Assembly (NCBI GenBank): GCA_025934485.1 | Contig: JAICXX010000043.1 | Location: 1 to 37,633 of the forward strand | DNA length: 37,633 nucleotides | Source: Chitinophagaceae bacterium | GTDB taxonomy: Bacteria; Bacteroidota; Bacteroidia; Chitinophagales; Chitinophagaceae | Direction of reading: 5' to 3' | Shown here: piece after piece, positions 6,858 to 14,553 of the stretch | Position numbering within the stretch: position 1 is the stretch's first letter | How the letters are laid out: each line of letters begins with the position of its first letter | Made by a program: the position numbers and the translations under genes | Notes under the pieces: generated by a model | The model's database searches: none | The model's input: the letters and a program-made list of their open reading frames with translations, nothing else | Told to the model about the DNA's origin: nothing

Positions 6858-8003
6858 CTAAACTCTAAAGAAGATCTTCTTTTTATACAGGAAATAGCAT
6901 AATCCCCATTCCAGTCCGAAGACGCAGCAGGAGGTGATGATGTCCATCAACATGGTGGGTGTATGGACCCACTGCATGACGCCGTTTGTGACGGCGCCTA
7001 CATAACCGGTGAACCAACGGTCGCCTACGATCTCGAAGAACAGGTAGATGAAGATGGAGTTCATGCCTACGATAGTAAAAAATTTCAGATGGCGGCGGTG
7101 ATTTCGGATGTCGATCCACCAATAGCAGGCGGCGAGCACCAGCAGGCAATAGCCCAGCGATACGAGGACGAAGGAACTGGTGGCGATGCGTTTGATGATC
7201 GGCGTGATGCCTGCGAGATCGAGCAAATAGCCGGCCACGAACGAGATGCCTGCCCAGAGGAGAAGGCCACGGATCTTTTGGGTGGCGGGGGCACTGCCAA
7301 GCAACAGCTTTCCGGCGAGAACGCCGCCGATAGTATGTACGGCGGTGGGGATGCAATTGATCGCGACCCAGCCGCCGGGATTGATCTTGCGCATCAGCAG
7401 CCAGTCGACATAATTACCAAAGTTGTGCTGGTCGGTGAAGGGCTGGTCGAAGCCCGGCACGTTCGTAAAGCGAAAAAGCACTTCGGCAAGCAGGAGCAGG
7501 CCTACACAGACGGCGATCTGTGCGCGTGTGGACCAACGGAAGATGAGAAAGGCCAGCAGACAGGTAAAGGACAGTTGGGTCAGCACGTCCCAGAGTTCGA
7601 AGGAGAGGCCGCCGGGTCGTACGGCATAGTCGAGGACGCCCCAGAAGAAAAGCCAGCCGGATCGTCTGAGTGCCTTGCGGAAAGAATAGTTCCAGGAGCG
7701 GCCTTCCACCTGCTGACGGTGTAGCGAGAAGGCCATGGCGGTCCCCGCCATGAACATAAAGGCCGGTTGGATCAGATCCCAGAGGTGGAGGCCGTGCCAG
7801 TTGTGGTGGTGGAACTGCACGAAGACGGGGTAAAGAAAAGAACCCTGGGTATCGTCGGTGAGATGCTCGTAGAGTCCGGCGGATTCGAAGGCCAGCAGGA
7901 CCATGATGAGCCCGCGCATGAAGTCCAGTGAAAGCAGCCGCGACGGGCGGGTGGCAGGTGGGGTTGAAGGCCGGGCCGTTACGGCCGAAGGAGTGGTGAT
8001 CAT
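6858..8003 (-). CDS. multi-pass membrane acyltransferase, HGSNAT/DUF5009-like
   Basis: The 381-residue protein has about ten hydrophobic segments. After a Pro/Thr-rich start it shows RLLSLDFMRGLIMVLLAFES, then LWDLIQPAFMFMAGTAMAFSL and later WVAINCIPTAVHTIGGVLAGKLL and MNSIFIYLFFEI. This pattern is that of the COG4299 family related to heparan-alpha-glucosaminide N-acetyltransferase, which moves an acetyl group across the membrane onto amino sugars. The bacterial members are mostly uncharacterised, so the substrate is unknown. It starts 4 bases after the stop of the upstream hydrolase gene and is in the same unit. The first 20 or so residues are low complexity and are encoded by a copy of the CCGAAGG hairpin element, so the exact N-terminus is less certain. 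Confidence 0.75.
   Translation of the reverse strand: MITTPSAVTARPSTPPATRPSRLLSLDFMRGLIMVLLAFESAGLYEHLTDDTQGSFLYPVFVQFHHHNWHGLHLWDLIQPAFMFMAGTAMAFSLHRQQVEGRSWNYSFRKALRRSGWLFFWGVLDYAVRPGGLSFELWDVLTQLSFTCLLAFLIFRWSTRAQIAVCVGLLLLAEVLFRFTNVPGFDQPFTDQHNFGNYVDWLLMRKINPGGWVAINCIPTAVHTIGGVLAGKLLLGSAPATQKIRGLLLWAGISFVAGYLLDLAGITPIIKRIATSSFVLVSLGYCLLVLAACYWWIDIRNHRRHLKFFTIVGMNSIFIYLFFEIVGDRWFTGYVGAVTNGVMQWVHTPTMLMDIITSCCVFGLEWGLCYFLYKKKIFFRV
7974..7991. repeat. CCGAAGG hairpin element, copy f, inside a coding start
   Basis: GGCCG-TTA-CGGCC (7974-7986) followed by GAAGG (7987-7991) on the plus strand repeats the layout of the intergenic copies. Here it falls within the first codons of the minus-strand acyltransferase gene, encoding part of its low-complexity N-terminus. 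Confidence 0.45.
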
Positions 8004-8007
8004 ATGC

Positions 8008-8538
8008 TTAAAATAGTGATTGGAGGAGTTGATGACCCTGGGGCCAATCGCCGAGACCGGAATTGGAATTGATGTGCCCCCGGGCGCCGATGCCGACGAG
8101 GCGGCTGCCCCAGTTTTCGGCGAAATAGGTTGCCCGTTCCGGTGAAACGTAATAATCGTCGTTGCTGGTCACGACGATCGAGGGAAAAGGCAGGGTATAG
8201 CCGGGCATCGGCGTAAAACCGGTGGTCCCGGGGGGATAGGAAGGCGCTTCGGTGTCGCTGGGGGCTACGAGAAAGGCGCCTTTGATGGTGCGTCGATAGT
8301 GTTCCGCCCAGCGGACGATAGTGCAGCAGGCGAGGCTATGCCCGATGAGAATGACGTTTTCAGGTGGAAAGGGGGCCAGGACGGCATCGATGGTATGAAG
8401 CCAATCCGCTGCATCGGGCGTATCCCAATCGTGCTGATGGATACGGGTATAGCCATAGCGCTCTTCCCAGCGGGTTTGCCAATGATCGGGGCCGGAGTTA
8501 TTGAGACCAGGCAGGACGAAGCAGTAGGTTGGTAGCAT
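8008..8538 (-). CDS. RBBP9/YdeN-family alpha/beta hydrolase
   Basis: The 176-residue protein starts YCFVLPGLNNSGPDHWQTRWE and carries the nucleophile elbow GHSLAC with Ser68, an acid region SNDDYYV (Asp127/128) and the histidine in GHINSNSGLGDW (His155). These are the signature parts of the RBBP9/YdeN serine hydrolases, a small alpha/beta-hydrolase family whose natural substrates are unknown. The catalytic triad looks complete. It is the first gene of a two-gene minus-strand unit with the HGSNAT-like acyltransferase, and its start is divergent from the trp leader, sharing about 60 bases of AT-rich promoter region. Confidence 0.88.
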   Translation of the reverse strand: MLPTYCFVLPGLNNSGPDHWQTRWEERYGYTRIHQHDWDTPDAADWLHTIDAVLAPFPPENVILIGHSLACCTIVRWAEHYRRTIKGAFLVAPSDTEAPSYPPGTTGFTPMPGYTLPFPSIVVTSNDDYYVSPERATYFAENWGSRLVGIGARGHINSNSGLGDWPQGHQLLQSLF

Positions 8539-8559
8539 ATCTCAATTTAAATAAAAAAA

Positions 8560-8591
8560 TTTGGCGAAATCCCATTTTACTACCATATTTG
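8560..8591 (+). promoter_or_regulatory. promoter of the trp-his operon
   Basis: TTTG (8560-8563) and CATATTTG (8584-8591) are 20 bases apart; this fits TTTG-N19/21-TAnnTTTG with one mismatch (C for T at the first place of the -7 box). Transcription should start around 8596-8599, that is at or next to the trpL start codon at 8599. Confidence 0.6.
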
Positions 8592-8598
8592 CGGTGCA

Positions 8599-8658
8599 AT
8601 GCAAAATCAAATCAATCAACTGTGGTGGTGGCATACAAACTCCGAACGGGGCGGGTAA
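8599..8658 (+). CDS. trpL: trp operon leader peptide, three consecutive Trp codons
   Basis: A 19-codon frame encodes MQNQINQLWWWHTNSERGG and ends at TAA (8656-8658). Three TGG codons in a row (8623-8631) mark it as a tryptophan attenuation leader. It sits between a near-consensus promoter and a strong terminator hairpin, ahead of trpE. No Shine-Dalgarno site is evident, and the predicted transcription start leaves hardly any 5' untranslated RNA, so it may be translated from a leaderless message (inference). Like hisL, it should act only as a sensor of charged tRNA. Confidence 0.9.
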   Translation: MQNQINQLWWWHTNSERGG

Positions 8659-8699
8659 TGCTATTCTCATAGTTGTTACACCATATTAATGGAGCCCCG
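8647..8699 (+). promoter_or_regulatory. tryptophan attenuator (antiterminator pairing)
   Basis: CGGGGC (8647-8652), within the last codons of trpL, is fully complementary to GCCCCG (8694-8699) in the 5' arm of the terminator. A ribosome stalled on the Trp codons at 8623-8631 would leave 8647-8652 free to pair and block the terminator. A ribosome at the stop codon (8656-8658) would cover this segment and let the terminator form. This gives derepression when Trp-tRNA is scarce. The pairing was found by eye; no folding energies were calculated. Confidence 0.75.
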
Positions 8700-8717
8700 A
8701 ATTTCGGGGCTTTTTTG
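8693..8717 (+). terminator. trp attenuator terminator hairpin
   Basis: AGCCCCGA (8693-8700) pairs with TCGGGGCT (8704-8711), an 8-bp GC-rich stem with a 3-base loop, followed by a run of T. This is a textbook intrinsic terminator between trpL and trpE. About 95 bases separate it from the trpE start. Confidence 0.85.
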
Positions 8718-8730
8718 TTTTAAAACCGAA

Positions 8731-8742
8731 GCAAACGTTTGC
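8731..8742. promoter_or_regulatory. PurR/LacI-type palindrome upstream of trpE
   Basis: GCAAACGTTTGC is a perfect 12-base palindrome with a central CG, the core shape of operators bound by LacI-family regulators and identical to the centre of the enterobacterial PurR box. It lies after the attenuator terminator and 69 bases before trpE. No LacI-family gene is in the window, so the protein partner, if any, is unknown. Confidence 0.45.
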
Positions 8743-8778
8743 ACGGCTTTCATGACGACCAAAGGCTAAAGATTTTGC

Positions 8779-8801
8779 GGCCAGCACGCTGGCCGAAGGA
8801 G
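8779..8801. repeat. hairpin plus CCGAAGG element, copy d (trpE ribosome binding site)
   Basis: GGCCAG-CACG-CTGGCC (8779-8794) overlaps GCCGAAGGAG (8792-8801). The AAGGAG at 8796-8801 is 10 bases before the trpE ATG and is one of the few clear Shine-Dalgarno sites in the window. The hairpin could modulate access to it. Confidence 0.55.
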
Positions 8802-8811
8802 ATAAGACAAT

Positions 8812-10275
8812 ATGAAAAAAATAGTTATTCAAACCCAATGTAAGAAGCTGCTCTCGGATATCTATACCCCGGTGGGCATCTATCTGCGGCTAAGGGACCG
8901 GTTCCGCGACACCATTTTGCTGGAGAGTACGGACAGTCATGCCGCCGAAAACAGCTATTCGTACATCTGTATCAATGCGATTGCGGGCATCGAGATCACG
9001 GATCGGAAGAGCATCGAATTCAAATTGCCGGGACAGGCGCCGGAGAGGGTACCGATGGGGGCGGCGACTGGTGGAGCGGGGAACGCTGCGGCGGGGAGCC
9101 AGCCGGCTAGCGTGCCGCAGCTATTGTGGGATTTCATGCAGCGGTTCGATTGTGCGTTGCTGCCGGAGAAGCAGCTGCGGAATGTGCAGGGATTGTTTGG
9201 ATATACCAGCTTCGATGCGGTACAGTTCTTTGACACCATCGAATTCAAAAAGAAAGAGGGGGTGACTCCCATCCCCCTGATGCGGTACCGGTTGTACCAG
9301 TACGTGATCGCCATCAATCATTTCCGGGACGAGCTCTATCTCTGTGAGAACAAGGTGCAGGGTTTGGAGTCCGAGCTGCCGGTGGTCGAGTCGCTGATCC
9401 GGAGCAAGGATGTGCCGGTGTATCCCTTTGAGCCGGTGGGAGCGGAGACCTCGAATCTTACGGATGAGGAATACCGGGAGATCGTTGCCAAGGGTGTCAG
9501 GAGCTGTCTGCGGGGCGATGTCTTTCAGATCGTACTGAGCCGGCGGTTCCAGCAAAAGTTTGCCGGCGACGAGTTCAATGTCTACCGGGCGCTGCGCAAT
9601 ATCAATCCTTCGCCTTACTTGTTCTTTTTCGACTATGGCGATTACAAGCTCATGGGGTCTTCGCCGGAGTCGCAGCTGTTGTTGCAGAATGGAGAAGCGA
9701 TCGTGCATCCGATCGCGGGGACTTTCCGACGGACGGGTGACGATGTCATCGACCGTCAGGCGGCGGACCGGCTGCTTCAGGATAAAAAAGAGAACGCCGA
9801 GCATGTGATGCTGGTGGATCTGGCACGGAATGACCTGAGCAGGACCTGTGACGATGTGAAGGTCGTCGCTTACCGGGACATCCAGTTCTATTCGCATGTG
9901 ATCCACCTGGTGAGCGAGGTGCGGGGTAAGCTGCGGCCCCACCACAATCCTTTCGAGCTTTTGGCGACGACATTCCCTGCCGGGACCTTGAGCGGCGCGC
10001 CGAAATTCAAGGCCATGGAGCTGATCGATGGGTATGAACCTACGGCGAGGAGCTATTATGGCGGGTGTATCGGCTTTATGGGTTTCGACGGCAGCTGCGT
10101 GCATGCCATTATGATCCGCAGTCTGCTCAGCCGGAACAACACGCTGACTTACCAGGCCGGCGCCGGGGTAGTGGCGGCGAGCTCGCCCGAGAGTGAGTTG
10201 CAGGAAGTAAACAACAAACTGGGGGCGTTGAAATCGGCGATCCTCTATGCAGCGAAATTAACTGAATCCAAATGA
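8812..10275 (+). CDS. trpE: anthranilate synthase component I
   Basis: Converts chorismate and ammonia (or glutamine through TrpG) to anthranilate, the first step of tryptophan synthesis. The 487-residue protein has the tryptophan feedback motif LLES (36-39) near the N-terminus and the chorismate-binding core: GTFRRTG, HVMLVDLARNDLSRT, FPAGTLSGAPKFKAMELIDGYEP and GAGVVAASSPESE. A Gly/Ala-rich linker lies between about residues 74 and 105. It follows the trpL attenuator, so control should act both on transcription and on the enzyme. Its stop overlaps the trpG start (ATGA), which is usual for the two subunits of one complex. Its relatives PabB and salicylate synthases are less likely given the full trp operon that follows. 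Confidence 0.96.
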   Translation: MKKIVIQTQCKKLLSDIYTPVGIYLRLRDRFRDTILLESTDSHAAENSYSYICINAIAGIEITDRKSIEFKLPGQAPERVPMGAATGGAGNAAAGSQPASVPQLLWDFMQRFDCALLPEKQLRNVQGLFGYTSFDAVQFFDTIEFKKKEGVTPIPLMRYRLYQYVIAINHFRDELYLCENKVQGLESELPVVESLIRSKDVPVYPFEPVGAETSNLTDEEYREIVAKGVRSCLRGDVFQIVLSRRFQQKFAGDEFNVYRALRNINPSPYLFFFDYGDYKLMGSSPESQLLLQNGEAIVHPIAGTFRRTGDDVIDRQAADRLLQDKKENAEHVMLVDLARNDLSRTCDDVKVVAYRDIQFYSHVIHLVSEVRGKLRPHHNPFELLATTFPAGTLSGAPKFKAMELIDGYEPTARSYYGGCIGFMGFDGSCVHAIMIRSLLSRNNTLTYQAGAGVVAASSPESELQEVNNKLGALKSAILYAAKLTESK

Positions 10276-10841
10276 CACGTATTCTTGTATTCGATAACTA
10301 CGACTCTTTTACTTATAACCTGGTGCACCTCGTCGAGAAGATAACCGCGCAAAAGGTCGATGTCGTGCGTAATGACCGGATGCCGTTGGAAAAAGCGCGG
10401 GAGTATGACAAGATCATTCTTTCGCCCGGTCCGGGTATTCCTTCTGAGGCCGGGTTGTTGCTACCGCTGATCAAGGAATATGCTGCCACGAAATCTATCC
10501 TGGGTGTTTGTCTGGGTCATCAGGCCATCGGCGAAGCCTTTGGCGGGCAGTTGGTGAATCTGACCTCCGTCTATCATGGTGTGGCTACGCCGGTAAAGCT
10601 GTTGCAGCGGGGTGGGATCTTCGAAGGACTGCCCGAGACGCTGGAAGTGGGGCGTTATCATAGCTGGGTGGTGGGAGATGAGGGGTGGCCTTCGGTGCTC
10701 GAAGTCACGGCCCGGGACGACAATGGTTTTGTGATGGGGTTACGGCACAGGAACTTCGATGTGCAGGGTGTGCAATTCCACCCCGAAAGTGTATTGACTC
10801 CTCAAGGTGAGCAGTTGCTCAGGAACTGGTTAAAAGCTTAA
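10272..10841 (+). CDS. trpG: anthranilate synthase component II (glutamine amidotransferase)
   Basis: A class I glutamine amidotransferase of 189 residues that supplies ammonia to TrpE. The catalytic triad is visible: Cys80 in GVCLGHQAIGEAFGG, and His170 and Glu172 in GVQFHPESV. The N-terminal ILVFDNYDSFTYNLV and SPGPGIPSEAG also match. The start codon overlaps the trpE stop by four bases, implying translational coupling. It could also serve PabB in folate synthesis, as in other bacteria with a single copy; this cannot be judged here. trpD follows after 2 bases. Confidence 0.95.
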   Translation: MTRILVFDNYDSFTYNLVHLVEKITAQKVDVVRNDRMPLEKAREYDKIILSPGPGIPSEAGLLLPLIKEYAATKSILGVCLGHQAIGEAFGGQLVNLTSVYHGVATPVKLLQRGGIFEGLPETLEVGRYHSWVVGDEGWPSVLEVTARDDNGFVMGLRHRNFDVQGVQFHPESVLTPQGEQLLRNWLKA

Positions 10842-10843
10842 AT

Positions 10844-11842
10844 ATGAAGAAGATCTTACAATTTTTATTCGAGCATAAGTCGCTTTCGCGTGAGCAGGCG
10901 AAGGATGTGCTGACGCGTATAGCCCGGGGTGAGTTCAACGATAGCGAGCTGGCGGCCTTTATTACGGTCTACCTCATGCGTAGCGTCACGATCGACGAGC
11001 TGCAAGGTTTCCGGGATGCGTTGCTGGAGCTTTGTGTCCGGATCGATCTCGATGGCATGGAGGCGATCGATATCGTGGGTACGGGCGGGGATGGAAAGAA
11101 CACCTTCAATATCTCGACACTCGCCTGTTTTATCGTAGCGGGCGCGGGGCACAAGGTCGCCAAACATGGCAACTACGGCGCTTCGACGATCAGCGGAGCT
11201 TCCAATGTCATGGAGCAGCTGGGGTATATCTTCAAGAATGACAAGGACAGGTTACGCCGGGAGATCGACGATGCCGGGATCTGCTTTTTGCATGCACCCC
11301 TGTTCCATCCGGCACTTAAGACAGTGGGGCCTATCCGTAAGAACCTGGGAGTCCGGACCTTTTTTAATATGCTTGGACCCATGGTGAACCCGGCATTCCC
11401 GAGTACACAGCTGGTGGGCGTGTACAATCTTGAGATGGCCCGGATCTACAACTATTTGTTACAACAAACCGGGGGAAGGTTTACCATCATCTATTCCCTG
11501 GATGGCTATGACGAGATATCGCTGACGGGCGACACCAAGGTGATCACCAATAGCGGAGAGCGTATTTATACGCCCGAAGAATTAGGAAAGAGAATGGTAA
11601 ATGCTGCCGATATTTACGGCGGAAATTCGGTGGAGGAGGCGGCTAAGCTGTTTACGAAGATACTCAAGGGTGAAGGGAGTTGGGCGCAGAGCGCCGTTGT
11701 CATCGCCAACGCGGCGATGGCGTTGCAAGCCAGCGGTAGTTTTGGTAATTACGAGCAAGCCTATGGTGCGGCGGTGGAAAGTATGGAGAGTGGGAAGGCC
11801 TACGGAGCACTTGAAAAGTTAATATCCCTTCAGGCCCCGTAG
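10844..11842 (+). CDS. trpD: anthranilate phosphoribosyltransferase
   Basis: Transfers the phosphoribosyl group from PRPP to anthranilate. The 332-residue protein contains the PRPP-binding GTGGDGKNTFNIST, KHGNYGASTISGASNVMEQLG, and the anthranilate-site stretch FHPALKTVGPIRKNLGVRTFFNMLGPMVNP, all conserved. It is a stand-alone enzyme, not fused to TrpG as in enterobacteria. It begins 2 bases after trpG. Its stop codon lies within a small GC-rich hairpin that belongs to a repeat copy (11835-11860), and 33 bases separate it from trpC. Confidence 0.96.
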   Translation: MKKILQFLFEHKSLSREQAKDVLTRIARGEFNDSELAAFITVYLMRSVTIDELQGFRDALLELCVRIDLDGMEAIDIVGTGGDGKNTFNISTLACFIVAGAGHKVAKHGNYGASTISGASNVMEQLGYIFKNDKDRLRREIDDAGICFLHAPLFHPALKTVGPIRKNLGVRTFFNMLGPMVNPAFPSTQLVGVYNLEMARIYNYLLQQTGGRFTIIYSLDGYDEISLTGDTKVITNSGERIYTPEELGKRMVNAADIYGGNSVEEAAKLFTKILKGEGSWAQSAVVIANAAMALQASGSFGNYEQAYGAAVESMESGKAYGALEKLISLQAP

Positions 11843-11860
11843 GGGACTGGGCCGAAGGCC
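11835..11860. repeat. hairpin plus CCGAAGG element, copy e (trpD-trpC junction)
   Basis: CCCC-GTA-GGGG (11835-11845) spans the trpD stop codon, and GGCC-GAA-GGCC (11850-11860) follows. It fills most of the 33 bases between trpD and trpC and may influence RNA stability or relative expression inside the operon; there is no U-tract. Confidence 0.55.
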
Positions 11861-11875
11861 AAACATTAGATATCA

Positions 11876-12661
11876 ATGAACATCCTTGAAAAAATAGTAT
11901 CGCATAAGCGAACGGAAGTTGCGGAAGCCAGGAAGGTGACGCCGGTGGCGGAGCTGGAGAAGCGCCCGTTTTTTGGGCGGCAGGTCCTGTCTCTGCGGGC
12001 CAGCTTGCGTGATCCGGACAAGACGGGCATTATCGCCGAGTTCAAGCGGCGGAGCCCCTCCAAAGGGGTGATCAACGATAGGGTTTCGGTGGTCGAGGTG
12101 ACCAAAGGATATACCGAAGCGGGGGCTGCCTGTTTGAGTGTGTTGACGGACCGGGATTTTTTTGGCGGAAGCCCGGCGGATCTGGAGGCGGCGAGGGTGA
12201 ATGCGATCCCCATTTTGCGAAAGGATTTTATCATCGATGAATACCAGATCCTGGAAGCCCGGGCCATGGGCGCCGATGTGATCTTGCTGATAGCAGCGTG
12301 TTTGAAGCCGAAGGAGGTGGAGCGGCTGGCGGAATTTGCAGCTTCGCTGGGGCTGGAGGTGCTGCTGGAGATCCATGGCGATGATGAGTTAGACCATATC
12401 TGTGATGCCACGCCGATCGTAGGAGTGAATAACCGTGATCTGAAGACGTTCACGGTAGATATCGAGCGGAGTATCCGGCTGAGCCAGCAGCTGCCGGTGG
12501 ATAAGCTATTGATTGCCGAGAGCGGGATCAACCGGGTGGAGACGATGTGGCATATGCGTGACTCGGGGTTTCACGGCTTCCTGGTAGGTGAACATTTTAT
12601 GAAAGAACAGGATCCTGCGATTGCCTTTGCCTCATTTGTTCAACAGCTAAAAAGTCGGTAG
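11876..12661 (+). CDS. trpC: indole-3-glycerol phosphate synthase
   Basis: Closes the indole ring, turning CdRP into indole-3-glycerol phosphate. The 261-residue (beta/alpha)8 protein has the conserved IIAEFKRRSPSKGVI, CLSVLTDRDFFGGS, PILRKDFIIDEYQI, ADVILLIAACL, VGVNNRDLKTF and IAESGI segments, which include the catalytic lysines and glutamates. It is separate from TrpF, unlike the fused enzyme of enterobacteria. It starts 33 bases after trpD and ends 27 bases before trpF. Confidence 0.96.
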   Translation: MNILEKIVSHKRTEVAEARKVTPVAELEKRPFFGRQVLSLRASLRDPDKTGIIAEFKRRSPSKGVINDRVSVVEVTKGYTEAGAACLSVLTDRDFFGGSPADLEAARVNAIPILRKDFIIDEYQILEARAMGADVILLIAACLKPKEVERLAEFAASLGLEVLLEIHGDDELDHICDATPIVGVNNRDLKTFTVDIERSIRLSQQLPVDKLLIAESGINRVETMWHMRDSGFHGFLVGEHFMKEQDPAIAFASFVQQLKSR

Positions 12662-12688
12662 CATTAGCACGCCGCCGGGAGACAACTT

Positions 12689-13333
12689 ATGAGAGTAAAA
12701 GTTTGCGGAATGACCGAGATCGACCAGATCAAACAGCTCGATGCCATGGGCGTGGACTTCGCGGGTTTTATTTTTTATCCCAAATCGCCGCGGTATGTGT
12801 TGCGGCATCTGACGGGTGAGCAGGTGAAGAAGGCAAAGCTCAGGCTGGGCAAGGTCGGCGTTTTTGTCAATGCTTCGTACGATGAAGTGATGAAGCAGGT
12901 CGACAGCTATGGACTGGATATGATCCAGCTGCATGGGGATGAGACGCCGAGACTTTGTGAACAGCTGGCCAATTACATCACGGTGATCAAGGTCTTTCGG
13001 TTGAGTGAGAACGACCCGATAGACTGGATGATCAAGTCTTACCAGGACGCCTGTGATATGTTCCTTTTCGATACGGAAGGTGCGGGGTATGGGGGAACGG
13101 GGAAGAAATTTAACTGGGATACGCTCAAGGGCGTGCCTATCGATAAACTCTTTTTTTTAAGCGGTGGCATAGAGCCGGCGGATGTGGAGCGGCTGAGGGC
13201 CTTTGAACGGGAGCCCGTGGCGCGGAAGTTCTTTGCCGTCGATATCAACAGCAAATTCGAAACCAGTCCCGGCGTCAAGGACCTGAAGAAGGTCAGGGCC
13301 TTTCTCGACGGGGTCAAATCGGCAAACCGATAG
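12689..13333 (+). CDS. trpF: phosphoribosylanthranilate isomerase
   Basis: Carries out the Amadori rearrangement of phosphoribosylanthranilate. The 214-residue protein has the catalytic Cys6 in [28 protein letters not shown], the glycine-rich phosphate loops around [13 protein letters not shown] and LSGGI, and the catalytic aspartate in [10 protein letters not shown] followed by [11 protein letters not shown] separate hisA exists further down the same operon, so this is not a case of one PriA-type enzyme serving both pathways. trpB starts 2 bases after the stop. Confidence 0.95.
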   Translation: MRVKVCGMTEIDQIKQLDAMGVDFAGFIFYPKSPRYVLRHLTGEQVKKAKLRLGKVGVFVNASYDEVMKQVDSYGLDMIQLHGDETPRLCEQLANYITVIKVFRLSENDPIDWMIKSYQDACDMFLFDTEGAGYGGTGKKFNWDTLKGVPIDKLFFLSGGIEPADVERLRAFEREPVARKFFAVDINSKFETSPGVKDLKKVRAFLDGVKSANR

Positions 13334-13335
13334 TT

Positions 13336-14553
13336 ATGATAGAGAACCGAATTACAGTAAAAAGTATCAAATCGCCCAATGAGCAGGGATATTACGGCAA
13401 GTTCGGCGGGGCTTATATCCCCGAGATGCTGTATCCCAATGTAGAGGAGCTTCGTACACGGTATCTGGAGATCATGAATGAAGCGGCTTTTCAAAAGGAA
13501 TACCGCACGTTGTTAAAAGATTATGTCGGCCGGCCGTCACCGTTATATCTGGCGGGCCGTTTGAGCGCTAAGTATAATACGTCTATTTATCTCAAGCGGG
13601 AGGACCTGAATCACACAGGGGCACACAAAATCAACAACACTGTCGGCCAAATCCTTTTGGCGCAGCGGCTGGGCAAGCGGCGGATCATTGCCGAAACGGG
13701 CGCCGGTCAGCATGGCGTGGCGACGGCGACGGTGTGTGCCCTGAAGGGGATCGAGTGCATCGTTTATATGGGTGAAAAGGATATCGCGCGGCAGGCGCCG
13801 AATGTGGCGCGGATGAAGATGCTGGGAGCGAAGGTGGTGCCGGCGGTTAGCGGCAGCAAAACGTTGAAGGACGCCACCAACGAGGCGATACGGGACTGGA
13901 TCAACAATCCGACGGATACCCATTATATCATCGGCAGTGTGGTAGGGCCGCATCCCTATCCCGATATGGTAGCAAGGTTCCAGAGTGTCATCAGCGAAGA
14001 GATCCGGGCGCAGCTGCGGGAGAAGACGGGGAGCGAACTGCCCACGCATGTGATCGCATGTGTCGGTGGAGGCAGCAATGCGGCAGGAACATTCTATCAT
14101 TTTCTCGATGATGCCTCGGTGGAACTGATCGCCGTAGAGGCGGCGGGGCGTGGCGTGCACAGCGGCAAAAGCGCTGCTACAACGCAGCTGGGTAAGCCGG
14201 GGGTGTTGCATGGCAGCCGTAGTTATGTGATGCAAACGGAAGACGGACAGGTCGTAGAGCCGCATAGTATCAGCGCGGGACTCGACTACCCGGGGATCGG
14301 GCCGTTGCATGCCTATTTATATGATAGTGGGCGCGCCACGTTCCTGAGTGCTACGGATGACGAGGCGCTTAAAGCGGCTTTCGAGCTCACGCGTCTCGAG
14401 GGGATCATTCCTGCACTGGAATCTTCGCATGCGCTGGCGGCGTTGGATCAATTACAATTAAATGAAAAGGACACGGTCGTTCTTTGTCTCAGCGGAAGGG
14501 GGGATAAGGACATGGCCACTTATATGTATGCAATGGAAGGAGGTATGCTATGA
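13336..14553 (+). CDS. trpB: tryptophan synthase beta subunit
   Basis: Joins indole and serine to give tryptophan, using PLP. The 405-residue length is typical of the TrpB1 type that partners TrpA. Lys98 in [14 protein letters not shown] is the Schiff-base lysine, and [13 protein letters not shown] binds the PLP phosphate. The N-terminal [15 protein letters not shown] is the usual TrpB start. Its last bases overlap the trpA start (ATGA), fitting with an alpha2-beta2 complex made from coupled translation. Confidence 0.97.
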   Translation: MIENRITVKSIKSPNEQGYYGKFGGAYIPEMLYPNVEELRTRYLEIMNEAAFQKEYRTLLKDYVGRPSPLYLAGRLSAKYNTSIYLKREDLNHTGAHKINNTVGQILLAQRLGKRRIIAETGAGQHGVATATVCALKGIECIVYMGEKDIARQAPNVARMKMLGAKVVPAVSGSKTLKDATNEAIRDWINNPTDTHYIIGSVVGPHPYPDMVARFQSVISEEIRAQLREKTGSELPTHVIACVGGGSNAAGTFYHFLDDASVELIAVEAAGRGVHSGKSAATTQLGKPGVLHGSRSYVMQTEDGQVVEPHSISAGLDYPGIGPLHAYLYDSGRATFLSATDDEALKAAFELTRLEGIIPALESSHALAALDQLQLNEKDTVVLCLSGRGDKDMATYMYAMEGGML

